Part shown: in pieces, positions 9,205-15,679 of the stretch | Position numbering within the stretch: position 1 is the stretch's first letter | Layout: each line of letters starts with the position of its first letter | NCBI RefSeq assembly: GCF_009827055.1 | Contig: NZ_WUMK01000017.1 | Coordinates: forward strand, 1-64,000 | Origin: Shinella kummerowiae | Lineage (GTDB): Bacteria; Pseudomonadota; Alphaproteobacteria; Rhizobiales; Rhizobiaceae | DNA: 64,000 nt | Reading direction: 5' to 3' | The notes under the pieces: generated by a model | Told to the model about the DNA's origin: nothing | The model's database searches: none | The model's input: the letters and a program-made list of their open reading frames with translations, nothing else | Position numbers and translations under genes: made by a program

Positions 9205-9447
9205 ATGACCAAGAAGTCTGACGAGATAATCAAGGCCATCTCAGCGGTCCATGCAGCGCACACCAATGCGCTCGTCGTCCTGGTAAAAACCCTTCAGGAA
9301 GCTGGCGCCCTGGATCCGGCCCACTATGCTGCCAATATCCGGATGACAATCGAGGCCAATAACTCTCGCATCGGGCCCGACGTTCAGGGACTGCTCGTCG
9401 ACCTTGCAGAACTGGTGGAGATGCAAGACAATGCAGGGACGGCTTAA
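9205..9447 (+). CDS. Small hypothetical helical protein
   Basis: An 80-residue, mostly helical and acidic protein starting 'MTKKSDEIIKAISAVHAAHT'. A GGTAGGG element lies upstream of the ATG. Composition (Ala, Glu, Asp, Leu) and lack of membrane segments suggest a soluble helical bundle. It is followed at 9548 by a terminator, so it is a single-gene unit. No known family is recognised. Confidence 0.6.
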   Translation: MTKKSDEIIKAISAVHAAHTNALVVLVKTLQEAGALDPAHYAANIRMTIEANNSRIGPDVQGLLVDLAELVEMQDNAGTA

Positions 9448-9547
9448 TGCTGTGGCAGGATGGTTCGCTCTAGAGATTTCACATGGGAGCTCGGAACAAA
9501 GGGGCGAAAACCGCGTTCCACTAGTGCCACTTTTAGTTCAGTCTCTT

Positions 9548-9578
9548 GCCCCGCCTCAGCGCGGGGCCTTTTGTTTTC
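9548..9578 (+). terminator. Rho-independent terminator
   Basis: Stem GCCCCGC / GCGGGGC with a 6-base loop, then CTTTTGTTTT. It closes the unit 9205-9447 and stands just before the next start at 9588. Confidence 0.8.
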
Positions 9579-9587
9579 AGGTAGAAA

Positions 9588-9818
9588 ATGCGCCTTCGGA
9601 TCAACATTATCGGCCTATGCCTACTGTCGATGTTCATCGTGATCCTCGGCTCGATCTTGATTATGCCTCTTTTCGGCGATGGGAATACCGCCCCGACTGA
9701 AATCAACATCGACGCTGCCGCCGCAACCGGCGAGGAATCAGGCATCCCTGGATCAGGGAGTTTGGGAGAAGCCTTATCACGTTCGAAACCAACAAGCTCG
9801 GAAGATACCGGACCGTGA
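9588..9818 (+). CDS. Small inner-membrane protein
   Basis: A 76-residue protein with one N-terminal membrane segment, 'IIGLCLLSMFIVILGSIL', followed by a polar, Ala/Ser/Gly-rich tail likely exposed to the periplasm. An AGGTAGAAA element precedes the ATG. The 3' part overlaps, in another frame, the start of the broken DUF982 gene that follows, so one of the two was displaced by rearrangement. No family is recognised. Confidence 0.5.
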   Translation: MRLRINIIGLCLLSMFIVILGSILIMPLFGDGNTAPTEINIDAAAATGEESGIPGSGSLGEALSRSKPTSSEDTGP

Positions 9819-10026
9819 CCAGTACTGCTGAAGCAGCGAGAGCTTTGATGGAGAGGTGGCCGGTAGAACCAGGAAGGCGCGGGAGGAAGCGCGGAGAACG
9901 TGTCTGGCGGTATTGGAGGGTAAAGAAGACTCCGCGGCTGCGCGCAAGACGTTCATAAGAGCGGCGAAAGAAGCCGACATCTTCATCCGACCGTGGAGAC
10001 CGGCCACGCTGTTTCATGCGGTGTGA
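9740..10026 (+). pseudogene. DUF982 protein, frameshifted
   Basis: One frame gives the N-terminal half 'LITFETNKLGRYRTVTST' and 'AARALMERWPVEPG' with the family's Trp-Pro. About position 9860 the match jumps to another frame, 'EEARRTCLAVLEGKEDSAAA' and 'KTFIRAAKEADIFIR', the usual C-terminal half. The join lies near the 'CCAGGAAGGCG' stretch, so a single-base indel broke the gene. The final stop codon TGA (10024-10026) belongs to the adjacent dispersed repeat, so the original 3' end was also replaced. No clear start codon is seen in the first frame. Confidence 0.7.
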
Positions 10027-10173
10027 TTAAGCGTCGAGGTTTGACCCCTTTCGGCGCGGAAGAATGACCCCGGCCTTGTTAGATTAACATGCTGAGCAAT
10101 TTGTGGTTTCTCCGATGTGACTGGGGTCCGCTGTCGGCGCCGATGGTGGGGTCAAACAAGACGCCGAAAGACA
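10022..10173 (+). repeat. 152-bp dispersed repeat, copy A (MITE-like)
   Basis: Starts TGTGATTAAGCGTCGAGG and ends CGCCGAAAGACA. The left 27 bases and the reverse complement of the right end share TGT, GCGTC and TTTGACCCC, giving imperfect terminal inverted repeats that begin TG and end CA. Two more full copies lie at 14100 and 35715. Repeated GACCCC boxes recall the ends of IS21-family elements, which is only a resemblance. The element has no transposase. Flanking bases show no clear target duplication. Confidence 0.85.
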
Positions 10174-10318
10174 ATCGTCATTCGGCAGTCACCCAAGAAT
10201 TTTGCGGCATGTGCAGAGGCACCCCCTTGAAACTCAAAACAAGAGAAAATAAATCTTCGGCGGGCGCTGAAGCGCAGCGCCTTCCTTGTTGATCACCAAC
10301 GTTTTCAGTGAGGTAGAG

Positions 10319-10621
10319 ATGAACTCGAAGGTATTTGATAAGCCCGTCTATCTGAAGGAACGCAGGGAACTGATCCGAGAGATAACGTGCTTGGAAGACG
10401 CCATCGACTTTCTGGAAGATTGGCCTGAAAGGGATCGTGACATAGTACACGATGCCACCTTGAAGACCTGCTACATGGCCTTCGACGGCCACAAGCCGGT
10501 GAAAATCGGACGGGATGCCATCCGCTCCTTTGGGGAGAAGAAGGGTATCCTGGTGAAATCTCCGGGCGTCCAGCCTTGGATGATCCGTTCGCGTTCCGGC
10601 GGCGGTCGTTTGTCTGCGTAA
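10319..10621 (+). CDS. DUF982 family protein
   Basis: Intact 100-residue member of the DUF982 family, which is nearly confined to Rhizobiales and has no known function. It begins 'MNSKVFDKPVYLKERREL', then 'LEDAIDFLEDWPERDRD' with the family Trp-Pro, a Cys in the central helix, and 'FDGHKPVKIGRDAIRSF' matching the Gly-Arg-Asp-Ala-Phe core. A longer frame starts at 10286, but ATG 10319 has GAGGT close upstream and fits the family start. It is followed by a good terminator, so it is monocistronic. Repeat copy A lies just upstream and may carry or separate its promoter. Confidence 0.85.
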   Translation: MNSKVFDKPVYLKERRELIREITCLEDAIDFLEDWPERDRDIVHDATLKTCYMAFDGHKPVKIGRDAIRSFGEKKGILVKSPGVQPWMIRSRSGGGRLSA

Positions 10622-10636
10622 ACTCTGTAGCGAACT

Positions 10637-10664
10637 AAAGAGGCTGCGATTGCGGCCTCTTTTC
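10637..10664 (+). terminator. Rho-independent terminator
   Basis: Stem AAGAGGC / GCCTCTT with a 10-base loop and a following TTTT, 16 bases after the stop of the DUF982 gene at 10319-10621. Confidence 0.75.
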
Positions 10665-10884
10665 CCGAGGGCGGCACGCATAGTTCGTGGCGAAATTTCG
10701 ATAGATCGGCACTTTTGTGAAAGCCGGCTCGGTCCGCAGCGGATAGTTCGTCACCTGCTCGCGCCTCTTGCAAAGGGTGCGAGTGGACAAGGAGTGGGGC
10801 CGCCGCATCTGGGGACGTACCAGTTGCGGCGGCCTTTAATGCGAGGGCGGCGTTGCCGATGGCCAGGCTGACGAATTCTGTCAT
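10660..10884 (-). CDS. Possible small protein, poorly supported
   Basis: A minus-strand frame starts at ATG 10884 with GGAGGTGCGGC directly before it and overlaps the stop of the next frame upstream by four bases (ATGA), both signs of real translation. It begins 'MTEFVSLAIGNAALALKA'. The frame stays open to 10471, which would run antisense through the DUF982 gene and its terminator, so the true 3' end is doubtful and only the first 75 codons are marked. No family resemblance. Could be chance. Confidence 0.25.
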
Positions 10885-11096
10885 GCCGCACCTCCGGAAT
10901 TGTCCGAAGCCGGTTCCACAATCGGACGCCAGCTAGCGTTGACCTTGTCGCATTTGCCGTCGATCGCACGCAACAGAACGTGATCGGCTTCACGATTGGT
11001 TCTGGCCTTGGAAAGCTGGACGGCAATTTTCCGAGCTTGGGCTGTTCGAAGACAAGTCGGGAACCTGCATGTAATTTGTAGATTTGGCGATTCCAA
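10881..11096 (-). CDS. Possible diverged DUF982-like small protein
   Basis: A 71-residue frame whose second half, 'TNREADHVLLRAIDGKCDKV', has the spacing of the DUF982 core (helix, Ala-Ile-Asp/Glu-Gly-Lys, then the Val/Ala-x-x-x-Phe/Trp helix) and resembles the same part of the protein at 14843-15091. The best start is a TTG with weak ribosome site; the Trp-Pro of the family is missing. It may be a diverged or truncated member. The stop overlaps the start of the next minus-strand frame. Confidence 0.35.
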   Translation of the reverse strand: MESPNLQITCRFPTCLRTAQARKIAVQLSKARTNREADHVLLRAIDGKCDKVNASWRPIVEPASDNSGGAA

Positions 11097-11246
11097 GCGA
11101 GGCTTCTCAAGCCCCTGCCTCTACCCTCCTCCGAGGATACAGAGAGAAGCAGATGAGAAGCCAACGGCTGGAGTTCTCCTGCCTGGCTCGACACACTGGG
11201 CCTGAAGTTGCATTCTGCCGTCCCAACGATCGCACCGTGACCAAAC

Positions 11247-11933
11247 ATGCTAATTCATGAAGGCGACTACCGGACCCCACGAACCGATCTCATGCTGGCA
11301 TCGTCGCTAGCCTTCGTGGCCGGCGGCGTGAACAGTGCTGGGTTCCTAGCCTACCACTACTTCTCAGCCAACATGACCGGCAACGTCTCTATGGCTTCCG
11401 ACCACTTCGCCGTCTTCCAGTTCGACTTGGCGCTAGGCTTCCTGGCGATCATTGTGATGTTCATCTTGGGTGCCTTTGCCGCCTCACTGTTCATCGAGTT
11501 CGGCAGACGACGGCGACGCAGTAACGTCTATGCACTGACGTTGATCCTTGAAGCCGCCCTTCTGATACTCGTTGGCCTTGTTGTGGCTCTTGGCCCAAGG
11601 GCGCCGAACGGAGTGCTGATTGTCGGCCTACTGAGCTTTACCATGGGTATACAGAATGCGGCCTCAACCCGGATTTCTGGTAGCCGGGTTAGAACGACCC
11701 ATGTCTCCGGCGTAGCTACCGATCTGGGCGTCGGACTGGCCATACTTCTTGGGGCAAGTTCCAACACTGACAAATTGGCGATTGTGCAGCGGTTGAAGCT
11801 CCACCTCGCCACTATTGTCTTCTTTGCGCTGGGTGGGGTGCTCGGGGTGCTGGGGCATCAGGCCCTTGGGGGTGTGTCTTTCTGCGTTTTCGCGATGCCT
11901 CTGATAATTCTGAGTGTGCGATATCTCAAGTGA
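11247..11933 (+). CDS. DUF1275 (YoaK-like) membrane protein
   Basis: A 228-residue integral membrane protein with about six hydrophobic segments. The family signature is present: 'FVAGGVNSAGFLAYHYFSANMTGN' near the N terminus (segment 1 with Asn-Met-Thr-Gly-Asn) and 'GIQNAASTRISG' followed by 'RTTHVSGVATDLG', the second repeat of the family's Thr-Gly motif. The function of DUF1275/YoaK proteins is unknown; they look like small transport-type membrane proteins. The gene stands alone between small hypothetical genes. Confidence 0.88.
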   Translation: MLIHEGDYRTPRTDLMLASSLAFVAGGVNSAGFLAYHYFSANMTGNVSMASDHFAVFQFDLALGFLAIIVMFILGAFAASLFIEFGRRRRRSNVYALTLILEAALLILVGLVVALGPRAPNGVLIVGLLSFTMGIQNAASTRISGSRVRTTHVSGVATDLGVGLAILLGASSNTDKLAIVQRLKLHLATIVFFALGGVLGVLGHQALGGVSFCVFAMPLIILSVRYLK

Positions 11934-12050
11934 AGCCCTTGCCTCGTCCGCGGATTGGCGCTGAGTGCAAGTCCTCATGACGCAAGGGAACGCCGCGGCT
12001 ATCGATACGTTCTCCATATGCTCGACAAAAACGGGTTTAAGGAGAATGCA

Positions 12051-12254
12051 ATGGATAACGACCTTATCGCTCGCCTCAATACCGAGAGCAGCGACTTGCG
12101 GCGGCGGGCAATGGAAATCGACAAATCCAGCGAAGACCGTGACACCGCCCTCCTCATGCAAGGCTTGGCGACGGCCATAGATGCGATCCGTGCATTGGCT
12201 GCAACCGCCGGGAGGTTGGACGGCCCGCCTGGGCTCGGCAGGAGTGGTGACTAA
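12051..12254 (+). CDS. Small hypothetical soluble protein
   Basis: A 67-residue protein, 'MDNDLIARLNTESSDLRRRA' at the start, strongly helical and charged. GGAGAATGCA lies directly before the ATG; longer in-frame starts (TTG 11955) lack such a site and are not preferred. No membrane segment. No family recognised; it resembles many uncharacterised short rhizobial proteins. Confidence 0.6.
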   Translation: MDNDLIARLNTESSDLRRRAMEIDKSSEDRDTALLMQGLATAIDAIRALAATAGRLDGPPGLGRSGD

Positions 12255-12556
12255 GGCTACGTGAGAAGCCGGACCTAAGTCGATATGTCAGCGAGCTGCC
12301 CGGGCTGACTCCCATATGAATGTTGGCCGTAGGGTGTTTCGGCCCTACGGGCTACCGACGCGCCCACGGAGTAGACAGGCGGCAGTTTGGCGTCACCACT
12401 TCTACCCTCCAACGAAGATAGATAACGCGGCGGCTGAAGTCGCCGCGAATTCGTTTCCTAGTATGGCGCAATAGGGGTAAGGTTAGCCATCATCAGCTAT
12501 CCCTTGGCACGCTGAGACAGAGAGGCTTTTCGCACTCCCGCCTATGGAGTAGCGCT
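12255..12556. other. Intergenic stretch with two hairpins
   Basis: No reading frame with support. It contains the inverted repeat CCGTAGGG / CCCTACGG (12327-12350) and a GC-rich hairpin near 12430 (GCGGCG / CGCCGC). Neither has a T run, so they are not typical terminators, although the first follows the gene at 12051-12254. Confidence 0.4.
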
Positions 12557-12808
12557 ATGCCTAGATATTTCTTCCACGTATTGGACGGCCGAGCAGCGAT
12601 CGACGACAAGGGTCTCTTTCTTGCCAACGAAACTCAAGCTCGGGTTGAAGCACTTCGCGGCGCTGGTGAGATGCTTGCTGACGCCGACATGAACGTTTGG
12701 CTTGGCAACGAGTGGATGATGGCAGTGACCGACGCGACTGGCAGCATTCTGTTCAAACTGAGGTTTGAAGTGGATTTCCCGAAGCTGCGGACGGGATTGG
12801 GTGCGTAG
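12557..12808 (+). CDS. DUF6894 family protein
   Basis: An 83-residue protein starting 'MPRYFFHVLDGRAAIDDKG', the hallmark of the DUF6894 family that is abundant in rhizobia and bradyrhizobia. The rest follows the family plan: helix with 'EALRGAGEML' and a final beta hairpin 'WMMAVTDATGSILFKLRFE'. GGAG lies upstream of the ATG. Function unknown; soluble cytoplasmic protein expected. Confidence 0.88.
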   Translation: MPRYFFHVLDGRAAIDDKGLFLANETQARVEALRGAGEMLADADMNVWLGNEWMMAVTDATGSILFKLRFEVDFPKLRTGLGA

Positions 12809-12918
12809 TGCTCCCCCCAAACACCTGAAGACCGCCCCGAAAGTCTAATCCGGCTGACCGATGGCTGTTTGGTCATTGGCGCACACCATCTGAGATAAAT
12901 ACCGAATAGGAGAGCAGG

Positions 12919-13191
12919 ATGCCTACCTACGTAATTTGCTACGACAGTCAGAACGACGAAAACGACGCATTCGGTGAACAAATGCGGGAATGGAATTGTG
13001 TCCGCCCACTACCCACTCTCTGGTTCGGCAGGTTGAACAGTGATGCGCTTCGCGTCAGGGAAATCCTCAGGACGGTGGTTCGCGATAATAACGGGCTTTT
13101 CATTTGTGAGATCAAGCCCTCAAGCGATTGGGCAACTTTGAAAATGCATTACACGGTGAGCGATTGGATGCGCAACAACATTGGGGCTTGA
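12919..13191 (+). CDS. SinR/Cas2-like small ferredoxin-fold protein
   Basis: A 90-residue protein beginning 'MPTYVICYDSQNDENDAFGE' and continuing 'TLWFGRLNSDALRVREIL' and 'NNGLFICEIKPSSDW'. This is the pattern of the uncharacterised 'SinR family' proteins, which share the beta-alpha-beta-beta-alpha-beta outline and N-terminal Tyr-Asp of Cas2 nucleases. Strand 1 ends in 'CYD', the place of the metal-binding Asp in Cas2. No CRISPR repeats or other cas genes are nearby, so an adaptation role is not supported. It may be a stand-alone nuclease-fold or regulatory protein. An AGGAGAGCAGG element precedes the ATG. Confidence 0.7.
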   Translation: MPTYVICYDSQNDENDAFGEQMREWNCVRPLPTLWFGRLNSDALRVREILRTVVRDNNGLFICEIKPSSDWATLKMHYTVSDWMRNNIGA

Positions 13192-13359
13192 CGATAAGCT
13201 CGCTCGGATCAGCCGCAACCAATGCGCCTCGAAACCAACACACTTGAGAGCTTGCTAAAACCGCAGAAGGCGCGCAGGGTTGTTTCTTCGGCAGCCAACT
13301 TTACGGGCGCTGCTGTTTGAGGGTTGGCTACCCTGGCCCCAAAACGAGAGGAGGACGAT

Positions 13360-13482
13360 ATGTCTTCCCTGTTCGACCGCCTCAACGACCGATATCTAGT
13401 CACCACTATGGCGGGGCATGCGTTTGCGGCTGCCTGTCTTCTTGCAACACTCTATGTGTTGACGGAGGGCACGATATGGTGA
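13360..13482 (+). CDS. Tiny membrane protein (40 residues)
   Basis: Short gene with strong GAGGAGG ribosome site seven bases before ATG. The product 'MSSLFDRLNDRYLVTTMAGH' continues into one membrane helix 'AFAAACLLATLYVL' and ends shortly after. Its stop overlaps the start of the next gene (ATGGTGA), indicating translational coupling. No family recognised. Confidence 0.55.
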   Translation: MSSLFDRLNDRYLVTTMAGHAFAAACLLATLYVLTEGTIW

Positions 13483-13763
13483 TCCTGCTGTTCACCGGCG
13501 CGAGGAAGAGTCAGATACCACAGAGGACGGTCCTTCGAGCGGTCCTGCAGGATGCGAACTACGAAACCGAGAAACTTGTCGGTGGCATTGGCGCCCAGCA
13601 CGAAGAAGCGCGAAAATTGATTCGGCTCATCAAGGCCGCGACAATTGGCGCCGAGAACTATCCGCTTTCCAAAACCTCATTGCACCGCGATCGCAATGCC
13701 GGCATCGATGTTTGGGACGATGAAGGAGGGGCTCCAGGGAGGTCGACCCGACCTATTTGCTAA
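13476..13763 (+). CDS. Small hypothetical protein coupled to the tiny membrane gene
   Basis: A 95-residue protein, 'MVILLFTGARKSQIPQRTVL' at the start, with a short hydrophobic strand and then a polar, charged body including 'EEARKLIRLIKAATIG'. The ATG lies within the last codons of the 40-residue membrane gene, so the pair is probably translated together. A longer frame from 13317 would cover the membrane gene in another frame and is not preferred. Function unknown. Confidence 0.5.
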   Translation: MVILLFTGARKSQIPQRTVLRAVLQDANYETEKLVGGIGAQHEEARKLIRLIKAATIGAENYPLSKTSLHRDRNAGIDVWDDEGGAPGRSTRPIC

Positions 13764-13829
13764 CCCCACCGGGAAAGCGCGCCGTGCTGAACGAGCGCGC
13801 CATGCCCCTTACCGACTAAGGAAATCAAC

Positions 13830-14108
13830 ATGACCACCAATGTTGGCAGACCCGATATTGCCTTCCGGGTAAAGGAAATTGTCTCCGCCCAGTTGAACGT
13901 CCCGAAAGATGAAATCGAGAATGATGCGTCCTTTACGGCAGACCTTGGAGCCGATTCCCTCGAAGTTACCCAGATCATGATGCTGATCGAAGACGAATTC
14001 TGGATTACGTTCCCCGAAAGGCCGGTTACCGATCTGTCGACGGTTGGCAATACAGTTGATTTCGTGCTGGCAGCACGCAACGCGGCGCAAACGCCTCGCT
14101 GTGATTAA
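13830..14108 (+). CDS. Orphan acyl carrier protein
   Basis: A 92-residue acyl carrier protein. The 4'-phosphopantetheine attachment Ser43 sits in 'DLGADSLEVTQIMMLIEDEF', the canonical DSL motif, and the preceding 'KDEIENDASFTADLG' fits ACP helix 1-2. AAGGA lies before the ATG. No synthase, ligase or acyltransferase gene is next to it, so its acyl chain and pathway are unknown; special ACPs of rhizobia (for example for long-chain hydroxy acids or nodulation factors) are possibilities only. The last codons (Cys, Asp, stop) come from repeat copy B, so the natural C terminus was replaced. Confidence 0.88.
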   Translation: MTTNVGRPDIAFRVKEIVSAQLNVPKDEIENDASFTADLGADSLEVTQIMMLIEDEFWITFPERPVTDLSTVGNTVDFVLAARNAAQTPRCD

Positions 14109-14251
14109 GCGTCCAGGTTTGACCCCTTTCGGCGCGGAAGAATGACCCCGGCCTTGTTAGATTAACATGCTGAGCAATTTGTGGTTTCTCCGATGTGACT
14201 GGGATCAGCTGTCGGCGCCGATGGTGCGGTCAAACAAGGCGCCGAAAGACA
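14100..14251 (+). repeat. 152-bp dispersed repeat, copy B
   Basis: Same element as copy A with a handful of base changes, running from TGTGATTAAGCGTCC to GGCGCCGAAAGACA. It inserted into the 3' end of the acyl carrier protein gene, supplying its stop codon TAA, and its internal ATG (14167) opens the next small frame. No target duplication is evident in the flanks. Confidence 0.85.
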
Positions 14252-14403
14252 TCCTCTGCCTTGCCATCGCGCTCTCCGGTTCGATCGGCGGACTTGGGAT
14301 TGAATGGATCGGCTCTGGCAACCTCGGTTTCGTGGCTTCCATGCTAGCTGCCCTCGCTCTGCTGTCAATTTCGAAGACGCCGAAGGACAAAGCCGGCGCA
14401 TGA
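14167..14403 (+). CDS. Small membrane protein fused to repeat-derived start
   Basis: A 78-residue frame. The first 28 codons are repeat sequence ('MLSNLWFLRCDWDQLSAPMV'), the rest encodes two hydrophobic stretches, 'ILCLAIALSGSIGGLGI' and 'LGFVASMLAALALLSI', with a charged end 'KTPKDKAGA'. No ribosome site is obvious before the repeat ATG. Either this is the 3' part of a membrane-protein gene whose start was lost to the repeat, or a new chimeric gene. Translation is uncertain. Confidence 0.4.
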   Translation: MLSNLWFLRCDWDQLSAPMVRSNKAPKDILCLAIALSGSIGGLGIEWIGSGNLGFVASMLAALALLSISKTPKDKAGA

Positions 14404-14439
14404 GGCCGGTCCCGAATGCGTCAGCACGGGCTCCGCGGA

Positions 14440-14697
14440 TCAGAACGGCGCCAGCGAGAACCCCGTGCGTATGCGAACCTCCACCTGGTTGACTGCTGGA
14501 TCGGGATCCTCTTGGTAAGCCAGTGCCTGACGTTCGGTGACGCGCTTGATCGCCTTAAATGCCGCCTCGGGAGGCCAACCGGCGGTGATGGCCTTATCGA
14601 CCAGTTCGCGCACTGCGCCGTCAATGGCCCGCTCGCATTCAAACGTAAAATAGGGGTCGATGGTTGGGTGTTGCCGTGGCGGGATTCTGCCGTTCAT
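14440..14697 (-). CDS. Small hypothetical protein
   Basis: An 85-residue soluble protein beginning 'MNGRIPPRQHPTIDPYFTFE' with 'DGAVRELVDKAITAGWPPE' and 'AAFKAIKRVTERQALAYQED' helices. AGGAG lies seven bases before ATG 14697; a longer open frame to 14970 has no such site. The pattern of an N-terminal linker followed by a helical pair is like uncharacterised rhizobial proteins. No motif points to a function. Confidence 0.6.
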   Translation of the reverse strand: MNGRIPPRQHPTIDPYFTFECERAIDGAVRELVDKAITAGWPPEAAFKAIKRVTERQALAYQEDPDPAVNQVEVRIRTGFSLAPF

Positions 14698-14842
14698 AAA
14701 GCGTCTCCTGCAGCGGCTCAAAAAGGTTTTCTGCTTCGGTAGCAGGGCGGAGAACCAACATTTTCGTCCGGGGAAACACCGAGAACGATGGATTCGTTCC
14801 GCACTCTTAGACATGTAGGGAAAGAGGTGACGGTGACAAACC

Positions 14843-15091
14843 CTAGCGAACCACCACGACGTTTGCTTCTCGCGCCGCGGCGAGGAACGCCAATCTTGCC
14901 TTGGATGGCGAGCATTTGCCCTCAATTGCCTTGGCGCAAAACGCGAGCGCTCGTTGAAATGCGCGCCCATAGGTGACCGGCCACTTCTCGGCCAGGACGA
15001 ACATAGCGTTCCGCGGGTCCTTGATCTCCATTGCGCGCGGCATGCCTGGGAGGAGGATGGCGAGCGCGTTGTCCCAAATTACAGAAAGCAT
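14843..15091 (-). CDS. DUF982 family protein
   Basis: An 82-residue intact DUF982 protein. The family core is visible: 'FVLAEKWPVTYGRAFQRAL' with Trp-Pro, Cys in the following helix, 'AIEGKCSPSKARLAFLAAAR' and the closing 'EANVVV'. The start ATG 15091 is preceded by GGGAAAATGAA. No other gene is coupled to it. Family function is unknown; several members within 8 kb suggest local duplication. Confidence 0.82.
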   Translation of the reverse strand: MLSVIWDNALAILLPGMPRAMEIKDPRNAMFVLAEKWPVTYGRAFQRALAFCAKAIEGKCSPSKARLAFLAAAREANVVVVR

Positions 15092-15191
15092 TTCATTTTC
15101 CCAATCTTCTCGGGCCCATAAATGCCGGTTAGGCGAGCTGGTTCCGTGTCAGATCGATAAAATTTGTGCACAATTGCTGAGGTGTTCCGAC

Positions 15192-15374
15192 CTATCCGCC
15201 CATCTTCGTTGGAACATCCTCGCCCGGGAGGGGTGTGACGTCAGGAGCCTCCTCCGGAACTGCATCCGGTTCGGGCTCTTCAATCGGACGCTCAGGGATA
15301 TCCGGCAAAGAGTCCGGTGTCTCACCAGGCGGGATTTCCTGGGGCCTTTTCGGGTCTTTCGGATCATCGGTCAT
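15192..15374 (-). CDS. Pro/Glu-rich small protein
   Basis: A 60-residue, strongly acidic and proline-rich protein ('MTDDPKDPKRPQEIPPGETP' at the start), expected to be disordered. AAAGGAA lies six bases before the ATG. Such proteins are common in Rhizobiales genomes near stress genes, but no function is known. No membrane segment or Cys. Confidence 0.6.
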   Translation of the reverse strand: MTDDPKDPKRPQEIPPGETPDSLPDIPERPIEEPEPDAVPEEAPDVTPLPGEDVPTKMGG

Positions 15375-15405
15375 GTTGAATTCCTTTCAGCTTGACCAAC
15401 TGTGG

Positions 15406-15560
15406 TCAACCCGAGAATGTTCCGTCATCGGGCAGGGGCTGTTGCAGCGCCTTCGCCTCTTCTTAGGGCGCGTGCATCCACACGTAGCGTTCCTCCCCGG
15501 TTGTCAGGATAACCGGCATTGCCTTGGGATGGATGGGCTTGGCGATGGCGTTCGCACTTT
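15406..15560 (-). pseudogene. SRAP/YedK (DUF159) peptidase, C-terminal remnant
   Basis: The minus-strand frame reads 'IHPKAMPVILTTGEERYVWM', then 'HAP', a TAA stop, and 'EEAKALQQPLPDDG'. This is the C-terminal end of the SOS-response-associated DNA-protein crosslink enzyme YedK/HMCES, where the stop replaces the usual Trp. The catalytic Cys2 half is missing. The remnant is therefore non-functional. Confidence 0.75.
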
Positions 15561-15679
15561 TGCCTGATAGCCAAACACGATCTGGGGATTGTCACGCTGG
15601 ACAATAGTATGATTTACTTACCAAAATGGCGTCCGGCCGTCGGATACGAAAGAACAATCATTTGACATGGGGAACGGGA

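Noticed and set aside
10089-10292. Small protein starting inside repeat copy A
   Set aside because: Beyond the repeat part it is unrelated to the equivalent frame in copy B, has no hydrophobic or domain pattern and no ribosome site.
12919-13191. CRISPR adaptation protein
   Set aside because: Although Cas2-like, no repeat-spacer array, cas1 or other cas gene is visible anywhere in the window.
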